The notes below the pieces were generated by a model. It did not search any database. It was not told the origin of the DNA and saw nothing but the letters and a program-made list of their open reading frames with translations. A program made the position numbers and the translations under genes. 53,550 bases of DNA from Comamonadaceae bacterium OH2545_COT-014 (lineage in GTDB: Bacteria; Pseudomonadota; Gammaproteobacteria; Burkholderiales; Burkholderiaceae_C), in assembly GCA_003859965.1 (NCBI GenBank), contig RQYR01000021.1, positions 1 through 53,550 on the forward strand, given 5' to 3'. Positions 9,149 through 18,465 of this stretch are shown here, piece after piece; position 1 is the stretch's first letter, and each line of letters begins with the position of its first letter.

Positions 9149-10981
9149 ATGGAATTCATCGTCGCCAACTACGCCCCCATCATGTTCGCGGGGCTGATCT
9201 GCTTTTTGCTGCTGGGCTTTCCGGTGGCTTTCAGCCTGGGCGCCTGCGGGCTGTTCTTTGGCTTTCTGGGCATTGAGCTGGGGGTTTTTCCCTCCTCCGT
9301 GCTGGCCTGGCTGCCGCAGCGGCTGATTGGCATCATGGCCAACGACACGCTGCTGGCCGTGCCCTTTTTCACGCTGATGGGGCTGGTGCTGGAGCGCAGC
9401 GGCATGGCCGAGGACCTGCTGGAAACTGTGGGCCAGGTGTTCGGCCCGCTGCGCGGCGGGCTGGCGCTGGCGGTGATCTTCGTGGGTGCGCTGCTGGCGG
9501 CCACCACGGGGGTGGTGGCGGCCTCGGTCATCTCGATGGGGCTGATTTCGTTGCCCATCATGCTGCGCTACGGCTATGACCGGCGCCTGGCCTCGGGGGC
9601 CATTGCGGCCTCGGGCACGCTGGCGCAGATCATTCCGCCCTCGCTGGTGCTCATCATCATGGCCGACCAGGTGGGCCGCAGCGTGGGCGACATGTACCGC
9701 GGCGCCTTCGTGCCCGCCTTCATGCTGGTGGGGCTGTACGTGCTGTACGTGTTCTTCCTGGCCGTGTTCCGGCCGCAGCAGGTGCCCGCGCTGCCGCCGG
9801 AGGCGCGCACTTTCCGCGAGCCCAACGGCAGCAGCGGCTACCCCTCGCTGATCGTGCTGATGGCGCTGTCCATCGGCGCGGCGGTGTTGCTGGCGCAGAA
9901 CATGCCGGCCGTGCACAGCTGGTGGCAGGGCCAGCCGGTGCAAAGCGTGCCCACCGACGAGAAAGTGGTGGTGGCCGCCTGCGGCGGCGTGGCGCTGGCG
10001 CTGCTGATTGCCCTTATCAACCGCGCGACCGGGCTGGGCCTGCTGTCGCGCCTGGCCGAGCGCGTGACCTTTGTGCTCATCCCGCCGCTGCTGCTCATCT
10101 TCCTGGTGCTGGGCACCATCTTCCTGGGCGTGGCCACGCCCACCGAAGGCGGGGCCATGGGCGCGGTGGGCGCGCTCGTCATGGGCTTTGCGCGGCGGCG
10201 GCTGAACTGGCCGCTGCTCAAGCAGGCGCTGGCGGCCACCACCAAGCTGGCCTCGTTCGTCATGTTCATCCTGATCGGCGCGACCGTGTTCGGCCTGGTG
10301 TTCCAGGCGGCCGATGGCCCGGTCTGGGTGGAGCATTTGATGAGCGATCTGCCCGGCGGCCAGGTGGGTTTTCTGATTTTGGTGAACGTCATGATCTTCT
10401 TCCTGGCGTTCTTCCTCGACTACTTCGAGCTGTCCTTCATCGTCGTGCCGCTGCTGGCGCCAGTGGCGGACAAGCTGGGCATCGACCTGGTCTGGTTCGG
10501 CGTGCTGCTGGCGGTGAACATGCAGACCTCGTTCCTGCACCCGCCGTTTGGCTTCGCGCTGTTCTTTCTGCGCTCGGTGGCGCCTGACAAGCCGTATGTG
10601 GACCGCGTGACGGGCAAGGTCATGCAGCCGGTGACCACCATGCAGATCTACAAGGGCGCGGTGCCCTTCCTGCTGATCCAGCTCGTCATGGTGGGCGTGC
10701 TCATCGCCTTCCCGCAGCTGGTGACGGGCAACCTGGACGCCAAGGTCAATGTGGATCTGGATGCCGTGGCCGAGCAGATGCGCCAGAGCCTGGGCGGAGA
10801 GGCCAGCGACGACGGCTGGGGCAGCAGCGGCGGCTATGGCGATGGCGCGGATGGCGGCGGCATGTCAGCGCCAGGCGGTGACGCAGCGCCTGCCCCGGCC
10901 GCCACCGAGAGCGGCGGCGCCGAGAGCTACGGCAGCGACGACCCGCTGAAGGCGCTGCAGGAGTCGCTGCAAAAGCCTTGA
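9149..10981 (+). CDS. dctM: TRAP transporter large permease subunit with long C-terminal tail
   Basis: 610 residues, longer than the usual 425-430 residue DctM. The core has a dozen or more hydrophobic helices from residue 7 to about 530, including the ATTGVVAASVISMGLISLPIM and LDYFELSFIVVPLL regions typical of the family. Extra length comes from a central insertion (about 210-290) with additional helices and from a Gly/Ser/Ala/Asp-rich tail (about 545-610) that looks disordered. The receptor gene lies downstream on the opposite strand. By family and receptor type the substrate is probably a 2-oxo acid or related carboxylate. Confidence 0.9.
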   Translation: MEFIVANYAPIMFAGLICFLLLGFPVAFSLGACGLFFGFLGIELGVFPSSVLAWLPQRLIGIMANDTLLAVPFFTLMGLVLERSGMAEDLLETVGQVFGPLRGGLALAVIFVGALLAATTGVVAASVISMGLISLPIMLRYGYDRRLASGAIAASGTLAQIIPPSLVLIIMADQVGRSVGDMYRGAFVPAFMLVGLYVLYVFFLAVFRPQQVPALPPEARTFREPNGSSGYPSLIVLMALSIGAAVLLAQNMPAVHSWWQGQPVQSVPTDEKVVVAACGGVALALLIALINRATGLGLLSRLAERVTFVLIPPLLLIFLVLGTIFLGVATPTEGGAMGAVGALVMGFARRRLNWPLLKQALAATTKLASFVMFILIGATVFGLVFQAADGPVWVEHLMSDLPGGQVGFLILVNVMIFFLAFFLDYFELSFIVVPLLAPVADKLGIDLVWFGVLLAVNMQTSFLHPPFGFALFFLRSVAPDKPYVDRVTGKVMQPVTTMQIYKGAVPFLLIQLVMVGVLIAFPQLVTGNLDAKVNVDLDAVAEQMRQSLGGEASDDGWGSSGGYGDGADGGGMSAPGGDAAPAPAATESGGAESYGSDDPLKALQESLQKP

Positions 10982-11027
10982 CGCGAGGCGGCAGCGCTGG
11001 CCAGGGCCTGCCTGCCGTCACTTGCCC

Positions 11028-11060
11028 ACAAAAAAGCCGCCCTCAAGAGGGCGGCTTTTT
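11028..11060. terminator. Bidirectional terminator between dctM and dctP
   Basis: AAGCCGCCCTC and GAGGGCGGCTT form an 11 bp perfect stem (11034-11057) with an A run on the left and a T run on the right, so it can stop transcription from both convergent units. Confidence 0.9.
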
Positions 11061-11105
11061 GCATGGCGTGGGGCATGTGTCCGGCCCATGGGCCGGACAG
11101 GCCAC

Positions 11106-12188
11106 TTACAGCTTCACGCTGTTGATGTACTGGTTGTACGGGAACTCGGAGAAGCGGTTCCACAGGATCTGGTCGCGCTGGAAGGCGCGCATGTCCTCAT
11201 AGACCTTCTTGAATTCGGGCGACTTGGCGCTGTGCTCGGCATACACCTCCAGCGATGCCTTGAAACCCGCGTCCATGACCGACTTGGGGAACAGTTTGAG
11301 CTGCGTCTTGTTGGCCACCAGACGCTTGAGCGCCTGCGGGTTCAGCGCCTGGTAGCGGGCCGTGGTTTCGATGGCCGCGACGTCGGCCGCAGCATGCACG
11401 ATGGCCTTGTGCTCGGCCGACAGCTTGCCAAACGCCTTGTTGTTGATGAAGAACTCCAGCTGCGCGCTGGCTTCCCACCAGCCGGGGTAGTAGTAAAAGG
11501 GCGCCACCTTGTTCAGGCCCAGCTTCTCGTCGTCATACGGGCCCACGAACTCGGCCGCGTCCAGCGTGCCCTTTTCCAGCGCCTGGTACACGTCGCCCGC
11601 GGGCATGTTCTGCGCCACCACGCCCAGCTTGGCCATGGTTTCACCGAACACGCCGCCGCCCAGGCGCATCTTCAGACCCTTGAAATCCTCCGGCGACTTG
11701 ATTTCCTTGCGGTACCAGCCGCCCATTTGCGTGCCGGTGTTGCCGGCGCTCTTGGTGTGGAAGTTGTACTTGGCGAAGAAGTCGTTGAGCAGCTTGCCGC
11801 CGTTGCCCTGGCGCTTCCAGGCGTCGATTTGCAGCGTGGTCAGGCCGAAGGGCACCGCGCAGCTGAAGGCGAACACGGGGTCCTTGCCGGTGAAGTAGTA
11901 GGAGGCGCTTTGCGCGATCTCGATGGTGTCGTTCTGCAGGGCATCGACCACGCCGAAGGCGGGCATCAACTCGCCTGCCGGGTGCACCGACACTTCGAAC
12001 TTGCCGCCCGAAAGGGCCTTGACCGTTTTCGAGAAGGTTTCGGCGCTGCCGAAAAGCGTGTCCAGCGATTTGGGAAAGCTGGATGCCATGCGCCAGCGCA
12101 CGGCGGCCTGTGCATGCACGGCCGGGGCGGCGCCAGCGGCCAGCACGCCCGCGATACCAGCGTGCTTGATGAGGGAACGTCGATCCAT
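11106..12188 (-). CDS. dctP: TRAP transporter substrate-binding protein (2-oxo acid type)
   Basis: 360 residues from MDRRSLIKHAGIAG; the start is set by AGGAG about 10 nt upstream, the longer frame having none. The N-terminus DRRSLIK plus a hydrophobic stretch ending VHAQ looks like a Tat-type signal peptide. The mature part resembles TakP-like receptors: FAFSCAVPFGL, the Arg of MRLGGG expected to hold the carboxylate, FVGPYDDEKLGLNKVAPFYY, then PGWWEASAQLEFFINNKAF. It would deliver ligand to DctQ-DctM. Unusually it converges on those genes rather than heading their operon. Confidence 0.9.
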   Translation of the reverse strand: MDRRSLIKHAGIAGVLAAGAAPAVHAQAAVRWRMASSFPKSLDTLFGSAETFSKTVKALSGGKFEVSVHPAGELMPAFGVVDALQNDTIEIAQSASYYFTGKDPVFAFSCAVPFGLTTLQIDAWKRQGNGGKLLNDFFAKYNFHTKSAGNTGTQMGGWYRKEIKSPEDFKGLKMRLGGGVFGETMAKLGVVAQNMPAGDVYQALEKGTLDAAEFVGPYDDEKLGLNKVAPFYYYPGWWEASAQLEFFINNKAFGKLSAEHKAIVHAAADVAAIETTARYQALNPQALKRLVANKTQLKLFPKSVMDAGFKASLEVYAEHSAKSPEFKKVYEDMRAFQRDQILWNRFSEFPYNQYINSVKL

Positions 12189-12308
12189 GAGGCTATTTCT
12201 CCTGTTCTGAAAATGTGTCGGCAAGTAAGCGACTGCGCAGTTTAACGGTGCGGCCAAGCGGGCATTCCTCAGGAATTTACCTATGCCGCCGGCGTTGGTC
12301 GGACGCCG

Positions 12309-14189
12309 TCAGGCGGGCGCTTGCGGCGTGCCGAAGCGCTGGCGCACGGCCGCTTCGATGCCGGGCGCGTCCAGCCCCTGCATGGCCAGCAGCCGGGCCG
12401 GATCGCCATGGTCAATGAAGGCATCCGGCAGGCCCAGGTGAAGCACGGGGCGTACCAGGCGCATGGCCTGCAGCGCCTCGGCCACGGCGCTGCCGGCGCC
12501 GCCCATCACGCTGCCTTCTTCCACGGTCACGATGGCTTCATGTCCTTCGGCTACGGTGCGCAGCAAATTCAGATCCAGCGGTTTGGCCCAGCGCATGTTG
12601 ACCACGGTGGCGTTCAGCGGCTCGGCGGCTTGCAGGGCCGGGTAGAGCAGGGTGCCGAAGGCCAGGATGGCGATGCGCTGGCCCTGGCGGCGGATTTCGC
12701 CTTTGCCAAAGGGCAGCGCGTCCAGGCTGTCCAGCGGTGTAGCGCCTACCCCTGCGCCGCGTGGGTAACGCACGGCCACGGGGTGGTTTTGCCCGTAGGC
12801 GGCGCTCAGCAGCTGGCGGCATTCGCGCTCGTCAGCCGGGCAGGCCACGCTCATGTTGGGGATGCAGCGCAGATAGGCGATGTCGTAGTTGCCGGCGTGG
12901 GTGGCGCCATCGGCGCCCACCAGGCCCGCGCGGTCGAGTGCAAAGACGACGGGCAGGTTTTGCAGTGCCACGTCGTGGATGAGCTGGTCGTAAGCGCGCT
13001 GCAAGAAGGTGGAATAGATGGCCACCACGGGCTTGAGCCCTTCGCACGCCAGACCGGCGGCAAAGGTGACGGCGTGCTGCTCGGCAATGCCCACGTCGTA
13101 GTAGCGGCCCGGATACCGCTGGTGAAATGCGACCATGCCCGAGCCTTCGCGCATGGCCGGGGTGATGCCGACGAGCCGCTCGTCCTGCGCGGCCATGTCG
13201 CACAGCCACTGGCCGAACACCTGGGTGAACGTCTGCTTCGGGGGGGTGGCGGGTTTGACCAGCCCCACGGCAGGGTCGAACTTGCCGGGGCCGTGGTAGG
13301 CCACGGGGTCGGCCTCGGCCAGCTTGTAGCCCTGCCCTTTCTTGGTGACGACGTGCAGAAACTGCGGCCCGGCCTGGCGCGCCATCAGGTCGCGGATGTT
13401 TTCCAGCGTGGGAATGAGGGAGTCCAGGTCATGCCCATCAATGGGGCCCACGTAATTGAAGCCGAATTTCTCGAACAGGGTGGCATGCGCCACTACGCTC
13501 TTGGCGCCTTGCTCCAGCCGCTTGGCCAGCTCGAACAGCGGGGGCACGGGGCCCAGCATGGTGCGGCCCACCTGCTTGGCGGCGGCGTAGAACTGGCCGC
13601 TCATCAGCTGCGCCAGGTAGCGGTTGAGCGCGCCCACCGGCGGGCTGATGGACATGTCGTTGTCGTTGAGTACCACCAGCAGGCGTGCGTCGCGCTCCAC
13701 GCCGGCGTTGTTCATGGCCTCGAAGGCCATGCCGGCGGTCATGGCGCCATCGCCAATGATGGCGACCGCCTTGCGCTCCTCGCCCTTCTGGCGCGCGGCC
13801 AGGGCCATGCCCAGGGCCGCGGAAATGCTGGTGGACGAATGCGCGGTGCCAAAGGCGTCGTACTCGCTTTCGTCGCGCTTGGGAAAGCCCGACAGGCCGT
13901 CCAGCTGGCGCAGCGTGGGCATGCGTTCGCGCCGGCCCGTGAGGATTTTGTGCGGATAGGTTTGGTGGCCCACGTCCCAGACGAGCCGGTCGTGGGGCGT
14001 GTCAAAGACGTAATGCAGCGCGATGGTCAGCTCCACCGTGCCCAGGTTGGAGCTGAGATGGCCCCCGGTTCGGGAGACGTTGTCGAGCACGCAGGCGCGC
14101 ACCTCGTCGGCCAGTTGCTTGAGCTGTGCGCGTGAGAGGGCGCGCAGGTCGGCGGGGCTTTGAATGGTTGGCAGCAGATTCGTACTCAT
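12309..14189 (-). CDS. dxs: 1-deoxy-D-xylulose-5-phosphate synthase
   Basis: 626 residues from [17 protein letters not shown]. coli Dxs is 620. The enzyme condenses pyruvate and glyceraldehyde 3-phosphate using thiamine diphosphate, the first step of the MEP isoprenoid pathway. Seen: H44 in [10 protein letters not shown], thiamine-diphosphate motif GDGAMTAG at 146-153 with NDND about 25 residues on, the DGHD segment, and catalytic Glu in [16 protein letters not shown]. It is the last gene of xseB-ispA-dxs, about 80 bp after ispA. Confidence 0.97.
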   Translation of the reverse strand: MSTNLLPTIQSPADLRALSRAQLKQLADEVRACVLDNVSRTGGHLSSNLGTVELTIALHYVFDTPHDRLVWDVGHQTYPHKILTGRRERMPTLRQLDGLSGFPKRDESEYDAFGTAHSSTSISAALGMALAARQKGEERKAVAIIGDGAMTAGMAFEAMNNAGVERDARLLVVLNDNDMSISPPVGALNRYLAQLMSGQFYAAAKQVGRTMLGPVPPLFELAKRLEQGAKSVVAHATLFEKFGFNYVGPIDGHDLDSLIPTLENIRDLMARQAGPQFLHVVTKKGQGYKLAEADPVAYHGPGKFDPAVGLVKPATPPKQTFTQVFGQWLCDMAAQDERLVGITPAMREGSGMVAFHQRYPGRYYDVGIAEQHAVTFAAGLACEGLKPVVAIYSTFLQRAYDQLIHDVALQNLPVVFALDRAGLVGADGATHAGNYDIAYLRCIPNMSVACPADERECRQLLSAAYGQNHPVAVRYPRGAGVGATPLDSLDALPFGKGEIRRQGQRIAILAFGTLLYPALQAAEPLNATVVNMRWAKPLDLNLLRTVAEGHEAIVTVEEGSVMGGAGSAVAEALQAMRLVRPVLHLGLPDAFIDHGDPARLLAMQGLDAPGIEAAVRQRFGTPQAPA

Positions 14190-14267
14190 GTCAGTGCTTG
14201 GGCTCCATGGCGCCTGGGCGCGGCGCAAAGGCGGCGGGGCCGGGGGGCAAGGCAGGTGGCACGGCCC

Positions 14268-15233
14268 TCATTTCTCGCGTTGAATCACCAGATCGGCCAG
14301 GGCGCGCAAGTGCTGCACGCGCGGCAGACCGCTGGCATCCAGCGCGTGATGGGCCTGGCGGCACAGCTCGGCGGCCAGTGCTTGCGAGGCTGGCAGGCCC
14401 AGCAGGGAAACGTAGGTGGGCTTGTCGGCGGCGGCATCCTTGCCGGCGGTTTTGCCAAGCAGGGCCGAGTCGGCCGTGACGTCAAGAATGTCGTCCACCA
14501 CCTGAAACGCCAGCCCCAGGGCGGCGCCATAGTCGGCCAGGGCCGCGCGTGCCGCCGCCAGGCCGGGCGCGGCGGCGCAGGCGGCGCCCATGCTCACGCT
14601 GGCTTGCAGCAAGGCGCCGGTTTTGCGCCGGTGCATGGCGCGCAGCTCAGGCTCCGTCAGGGGCTGGCCCACGCTGGCCAGGTCAATGGCCTGGCCGCCC
14701 GCCATGCCGTCGGCGCCAGCGGCGCGCGCCAGCAGCCGGCACAGGCTGGCCTGCATGGCGGCGGGAATGGCGCTGTCTTCGGGCGTGAGCAGCTCGAACG
14801 CCAGCGCCTGCAGGGCGTCGCCCGCCAGCAGCGCCTGGGCTTGGCCAAAGCGCACGTGCACGGTGGGCTTGCCACGGCGCAGCACGTCGTTGTCCATGCA
14901 GGGCATGTCGTCATGCACGAGCGAGTAGGCATGGATCAGCTCCACCGCACAGGCGGCGCGCAAGGCGGCTTCGGCCTGGGCGGCGGGCGGTGCGGGCGTG
15001 GGGGGGGTGTCGCTGTCGCTGGCGCTGCCGGGCGCGGACTGCACGGCCTCGGCGGCGGCCAGAACCAGCAGCGGGCGCAGGCGCTTGCCGCCGTCCAGCA
15101 CCGCATAGCGCATGGCTTCGCCCAGGCCGGCCGGGGCGTCGGCGGGCACCCAGGTGTGCAAAGCCTGTTCCACGCGCGCCAGCTGCGCGGACTGCCATGC
15201 GGCGAAGGGCTCCGGGCAGGCGGCGGCGCTCAT
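14268..15233 (-). CDS. ispA: Farnesyl diphosphate synthase (geranyltranstransferase)
   Basis: 321 residues. The first Asp-rich motif is DDMPCMDND (108-116) and the second DDILD (247-251), both binding Mg-diphosphate. GGKRLRP near 48-54 binds IPP. A Ser/Pro/Ala-rich insert at about 66-88 lengthens it relative to E. coli IspA (299). It makes farnesyl diphosphate from the IPP and DMAPP supplied by the pathway that Dxs starts. Its ATG overlaps the xseB stop (ATGA), so the two are translationally coupled. Confidence 0.95.
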   Translation of the reverse strand: MSAAACPEPFAAWQSAQLARVEQALHTWVPADAPAGLGEAMRYAVLDGGKRLRPLLVLAAAEAVQSAPGSASDSDTPPTPAPPAAQAEAALRAACAVELIHAYSLVHDDMPCMDNDVLRRGKPTVHVRFGQAQALLAGDALQALAFELLTPEDSAIPAAMQASLCRLLARAAGADGMAGGQAIDLASVGQPLTEPELRAMHRRKTGALLQASVSMGAACAAAPGLAAARAALADYGAALGLAFQVVDDILDVTADSALLGKTAGKDAAADKPTYVSLLGLPASQALAAELCRQAHHALDASGLPRVQHLRALADLVIQREK

Positions 15234-15484
15234 GCCTCGTCCTCCGGCAACCAGGGCTTGAGCACGCCGTTGTCCAGGCGCTTGACCTGCTCTTCCACGG
15301 TTTGCAGGCGCTCGCGGCAGTGGGCCAGCAAGGCCGCGCCGCGCTGGTAGTGGCTCAGCAAGTCTTCCAGCGGCAGCTGGCCGGATTCCAGGTCGTCAAT
15401 GATGCGCTCAAGCTCGGCCACGGCCTCGCTGTAAGTGGCGGGCAGGGCGGGTGATTGGGCGCTGGCGGCGGGCTTGCGGGGCAT
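15230..15484 (-). CDS. xseB: Exodeoxyribonuclease VII small subunit
   Basis: 84 residues from MPRKPAAS; the longer upstream frame has no family similarity. The core TYSEAVAELERIIDDLESGQLPLEDLLSHYQRGAALL is the XseB signature: a helical hairpin that binds the large subunit XseA. Exonuclease VII degrades single-stranded DNA in both directions. It is the first gene of the conserved xseB-ispA-dxs unit. XseA is not in the window. Confidence 0.94.
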   Translation of the reverse strand: MPRKPAASAQSPALPATYSEAVAELERIIDDLESGQLPLEDLLSHYQRGAALLAHCRERLQTVEEQVKRLDNGVLKPWLPEDEA

Positions 15485-15755
15485 GAAGCGGCTCGTGGGG
15501 AAAGCGCGCCATTTTAGGTGTAGGAGGCTGCATGAGGCGCGCCGGGGCATGCCGTGTGAATGCCGTGCCGGGCCGCGCCAGGCCGTGCGTGTAGGCCAAG
15601 ACCCCATGTGCCCAGAGGGGCTGGGCGGCTACAATGGCCGGTTCCCTCGCCGCGTGTGGCGCGGCGGCGGTTCGCGCGTCTTTTCAATCTTCGGATGTCA
15701 AGCGCTTACTTCCTGCCCCTTCATAGGGGGAGTCTCTTGAGGTCGGATACACACC

Positions 15756-16892
15756 ATGTCTGATTTGAGTCTTCAGTTACAGCAGGCGGCAAGTCAACTT
15801 CCCGTCCCCTTCTACTTCGATGCGGCCCTTCTTGCACGCGAAAAGGAGCTGCTCTTCGATGCCGGCCCCCGCTACGTGGGGCACCAGCTGGCCGTGCCCA
15901 ACGCGGGAGATTACTTTGCGTTGCCGCAGGAGGGCGAGGGGCGCGCGCTGGTGCGCAATGCGCAAGGCGGCATTGAGCTGATTTCCAACGTGTGCCGCCA
16001 CCGCCAGGCGGTGATGCTGCGCGGCCGCGGCAGCCTGAATGGCCAGGGCAAGGGCCACGCGGGCGGCAATATCGTGTGCCCGCTGCACCGCTGGACCTAC
16101 AGCACCCAGGGTGAGCTGCTGGGCGCGCCCCATTTCGCGCACGACCCCTGCCTGAACCTCAACAACTACAAGCTGCGCGAATGGAACGGCCTGCTGTTCG
16201 AGGACAACGGCCGCGACATCGCCGCCGACCTGGCTGGCATGGAGCAGGCGCACAACCTCTCGTTCGACGGCTACGTGCTCGACCATGTGGAGTTGCACGA
16301 ATGCAACTACAACTGGAAGACCTTCATCGAGGTCTATCTGGAGGACTACCACGTCGGCCCCTTCCACCCCGGCCTGGGCAACTTCGTCACCTGTGACGAC
16401 CTGCGCTGGCAGTTCGGGCGCGAGTATTCGGTGCAAACCGTGGGCGTGGCCCCCACCTTCGCGCAGCCCGGTTCCGACGTGTACAAGCTCTGGCACAAGG
16501 TGCTGCTGGACTACCGGGGCGGCCAGCTGCCCGAGCGCGGCGCCATCTGGTTGACCTACTACCCGCACATCACGCTGGAGTGGTATCCGCACGTGCTCAC
16601 CATCTCCACCATGCACCCCATCAGCGTGGACAAGACGCTGAACATGGTGGAGTTCTATTACCCCGAGGAAATCGCCGCGTTCGAGCGCGAATTCGTCGAG
16701 GCGCAGCGCGCGGCCTATATGGAAACCTGCATCGAGGACGACGAAATCGCCGAACGCATGGATGCTGGCCGCAAGGCGCTGTACGAGCGTGGCGACAACG
16801 AGGTTGGCCCCTACCAGAGCCCGATGGAAGACGGCATGCAGCACTTTCACGAGTGGTATCGCCGCGCCATGGGCATTGCCCGCACGGCCTGA
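15756..16892 (+). CDS. Rieske-type aromatic ring-hydroxylating oxygenase, alpha subunit
   Basis: 378 residues. The Rieske [2Fe-2S] ligands are C80 and H82 (CRHR) and C108 and H111 (CPLH). The mononuclear iron site is NWKTFIEVYLEDYHVGPFH with D197, H199 and H204, and a distal acidic segment near 335. This is the alpha-subunit layout of dioxygenases and of choline or carnitine-type monooxygenases. No reductase or ferredoxin gene is adjacent, so it would rely on partners elsewhere. The substrate is unknown. The stop codon TGA is also the first base triplet of a dispersed repeat (16890-17078). Confidence 0.85.
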   Translation: MSDLSLQLQQAASQLPVPFYFDAALLAREKELLFDAGPRYVGHQLAVPNAGDYFALPQEGEGRALVRNAQGGIELISNVCRHRQAVMLRGRGSLNGQGKGHAGGNIVCPLHRWTYSTQGELLGAPHFAHDPCLNLNNYKLREWNGLLFEDNGRDIAADLAGMEQAHNLSFDGYVLDHVELHECNYNWKTFIEVYLEDYHVGPFHPGLGNFVTCDDLRWQFGREYSVQTVGVAPTFAQPGSDVYKLWHKVLLDYRGGQLPERGAIWLTYYPHITLEWYPHVLTISTMHPISVDKTLNMVEFYYPEEIAAFEREFVEAQRAAYMETCIEDDEIAERMDAGRKALYERGDNEVGPYQSPMEDGMQHFHEWYRRAMGIARTA

Positions 16893-17078
16893 GCGCCTGT
16901 TGAAAGCCCCTGCGCGGGCAGGCCATGGAGCGCACCGGGGCGGGTTGGCGTCCCTTTGCCAAGCCTCGCCATGACCCGCGCGCTATGGCGGTGTGATGTG
17001 TGTAAGGGGCGCGCCCCTTGCACCCCAGCCTCAAACCGCTGGTTGCCCACTCTCGCCGAAATCTTGAGCCGATTGGGA
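16890..17078 (+). mobile_element. Dispersed MITE-like repeat, copy 1
   Basis: About 189 bp, homologous to copies 2-5. The left end is TGAGCGCCTGTTGAAA, with its TGA serving as the stop of the oxygenase gene. The inner part has GCAAAGCCTCGCC-like and CGCGCTATGGCGG-like blocks, and the right part TGGTTGCCCACTCTCGCCGA. The right end is degraded (CCGATTGGGAGCG). No credible coding capacity. Confidence 0.7.
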
Positions 17079-17470
17079 GCGGTGTTGCCGCCCCATGCAC
17101 ACGCCGCCTGGCTGTGGCGTGGCCAACAATGATCTGGACGACCTGCGACCTGCGACCTGTGTTGCTCGTGATGCGACAGCAGCCGCCATGCATGGCATAT
17201 GGCATTGGGGGTGTTGGGCGGGGCTTGCCAGACAGCGCCGTCGTCAGGCTGGCTGCTGCAAGGGCCGTTTACTCAGCCTCACAAACGTTCCGCGAACCGG
17301 CATGCGAGGCCGAGAAGGGCTTGGCTTGCTGCAGGGCAAGGTTGGCGGGGGGAGTGCCTTTGCGCTGAAGCCATGAGTGGGTGGCGCCAAGCCGCAACGA
17401 AAGGTGTACCTGCCTGCCAGCGTGCCGGAGGCGGTCTTGGCGCGCTTTCTCCCCGAGCGTATTGCCGTAA

Positions 17471-17515
17471 CACCCCGGTGACCCGCATGGCGGGCGCCGC
17501 GTGACCACCGGGGTG
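17471..17515. repeat. Inverted repeat with 10 bp perfect arms
   Basis: CACCCCGGTG (17471-17480) and CACCGGGGTG (17506-17515) around 25 nt. No U tract on either side, so not a standard terminator. Confidence 0.4.
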
Positions 17516-17585
17516 CGCCAAAGCCGCCCCCGGCGCGCCTGCGGCAAGCAGGTACGCCGCAAATGTAAATGTTTGTGATTTATCT

Positions 17586-17601
17586 GTAAGTGCGCGCTTA
17601 C
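17586..17601. promoter_or_regulatory. Operator-like palindrome GTAAG...CTTAC
   Basis: GTAAGTGCGCGCTTAC, a 16 bp dyad with one mismatch pair, in a locally AT-rich stretch and followed by AATTG. On the minus strand it is followed by TTACA and TTTACA motifs, as in promoters bound by OmpR-type regulators. The gene it controlled is not evident here. Confidence 0.3.
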
Positions 17602-17753
17602 AATTGCGGCTACTTAAGCGTGAAGAATCTCCCGCTTTTCGCAGCTTTTGCGCTTTAAAAACAACAGCTTGAGGTGTGCGGGCTATCAATGCCGGGCAGG
17701 CGCTGCAAGCCAGAGAGCGCTTGTCCGCCCAGTAGCAGTGGCTTGGCCGGGGC

Positions 17754-18377
17754 TCAATGGCTGGGCGCGGGTGACGGGTAGCGTGCCAGCAGGTAGCGAA
17801 GATGCGCCCGCGCCTCGGGCCATTCGCCGGCGGTCATGCTGTACATCACCGTGTCGCGCACCGTGCCGTCGCGGCGCAGCGCGTGGTGGCGGATCATGCC
17901 GTCGCGCCTGGCGCCCAGGCGTTCGATGGCGCGCTGGCTGGCGAAATTGAAATTGTCGGTGCGCCAGCCCACCACGGCGCAGCCCAGCGTGTCGAAGGCG
18001 TGGCCCATCATCAGCAGCTTGGCGGTGGTGTTGACGTGGGTGCGCTGCACGCTTTTTGCATACCAAGTGTAGCCGATTTCCACGCGTCGGATGGCTGGCA
18101 CGATGTCGTGGAAGCTGGTGCTGCCCAGCACACGGCCGCTGGCCTCATCCAGCACGGCAAAGGCCAGGCGGCTGCCCGCTTCGCGCATGGCCAGCGCCTG
18201 CTCGATATAGGCGCGGGTGTCGTCGGGCGCGGGCACGCTGGTGACGCGCAGCGTCCACAACTGCCCATCGGCGGCGGCGGCGCGCAAGCCCTCCTCGTGC
18301 GACAAAGCCAGCGGCTCCAGCCGCACGCCGTTCAGGCGCAGGGGCACGGGCTGGATGAAATCGTCGGCGGCAGGCAC
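17754..18377 (-). CDS. GNAT-family N-acetyltransferase (RimJ/RimL-like)
   Basis: 207 residues. It has the acetyltransf_3 layout: RLNGVRLEPLALSHEEGL at the N-terminus, RVEIGYTWYAKSVQRTHVNTTAKLLMMGHAF in the middle, and GWRTDNFNFASQRAIERLGARRDGMIRHHALRRDGTVRDTVMYS, which holds the NxxSQRAIERLG motif near acetyl-CoA. RimJ/RimL enzymes acetylate N-termini of ribosomal proteins; many paralogues act on small molecules. The substrate is unknown. It is downstream of the MoxR gene in the same direction, after an 88 bp gap that contains a short palindromic element. Confidence 0.87.
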   Translation of the reverse strand: MPAADDFIQPVPLRLNGVRLEPLALSHEEGLRAAAADGQLWTLRVTSVPAPDDTRAYIEQALAMREAGSRLAFAVLDEASGRVLGSTSFHDIVPAIRRVEIGYTWYAKSVQRTHVNTTAKLLMMGHAFDTLGCAVVGWRTDNFNFASQRAIERLGARRDGMIRHHALRRDGTVRDTVMYSMTAGEWPEARAHLRYLLARYPSPAPSH

Positions 18378-18392
18378 TGGTTACTCCTTTTT

Positions 18393-18450
18393 CTGTAGCT
18401 TCTTGCGCTTGTCAATCAAGCGCGAAAGGCATTTTTCAATGCCTGAGGGC
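18393..18450 (-). repeat. Short intergenic palindromic element (AGGCATT type)
   Basis: Read on the minus strand: AGGCATT, 4 nt, AATGCCT, then CGCGCTTGATTGACAAGCGC and AAGAAGCTAC. Related copies lie at 26671 and 41222. It occupies most of the gap between the MoxR and GNAT genes. Confidence 0.5.
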
Positions 18451-18465
18451 GGGTGCTGGGCGGGA

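Larger units (their letters stand above)
17079..17753. other. Gene-poor region with palindromes
   Basis: About 675 bp with no credible gene. Frames here are short or lack family features. One minus-strand frame includes a signal-peptide-like stretch (FAAYLLAAGAPGAALAHP, 17508-17570 area) but no recognisable mature protein, so it may be the remnant of an exported protein. It holds two inverted repeats (17471-17515 and 17586-17601) and three direct CGACCTG units near 17140-17157. Confidence 0.5.

Noticed and set aside
9068-10540. Minus-strand 490-codon frame opposite dctM
   Set aside because: His/Gln-rich antisense shadow of a membrane protein gene.
12321-14135. Plus-strand 604-codon frame opposite dxs
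   Set aside because: Antisense shadow; dxs on the minus strand has all motifs.
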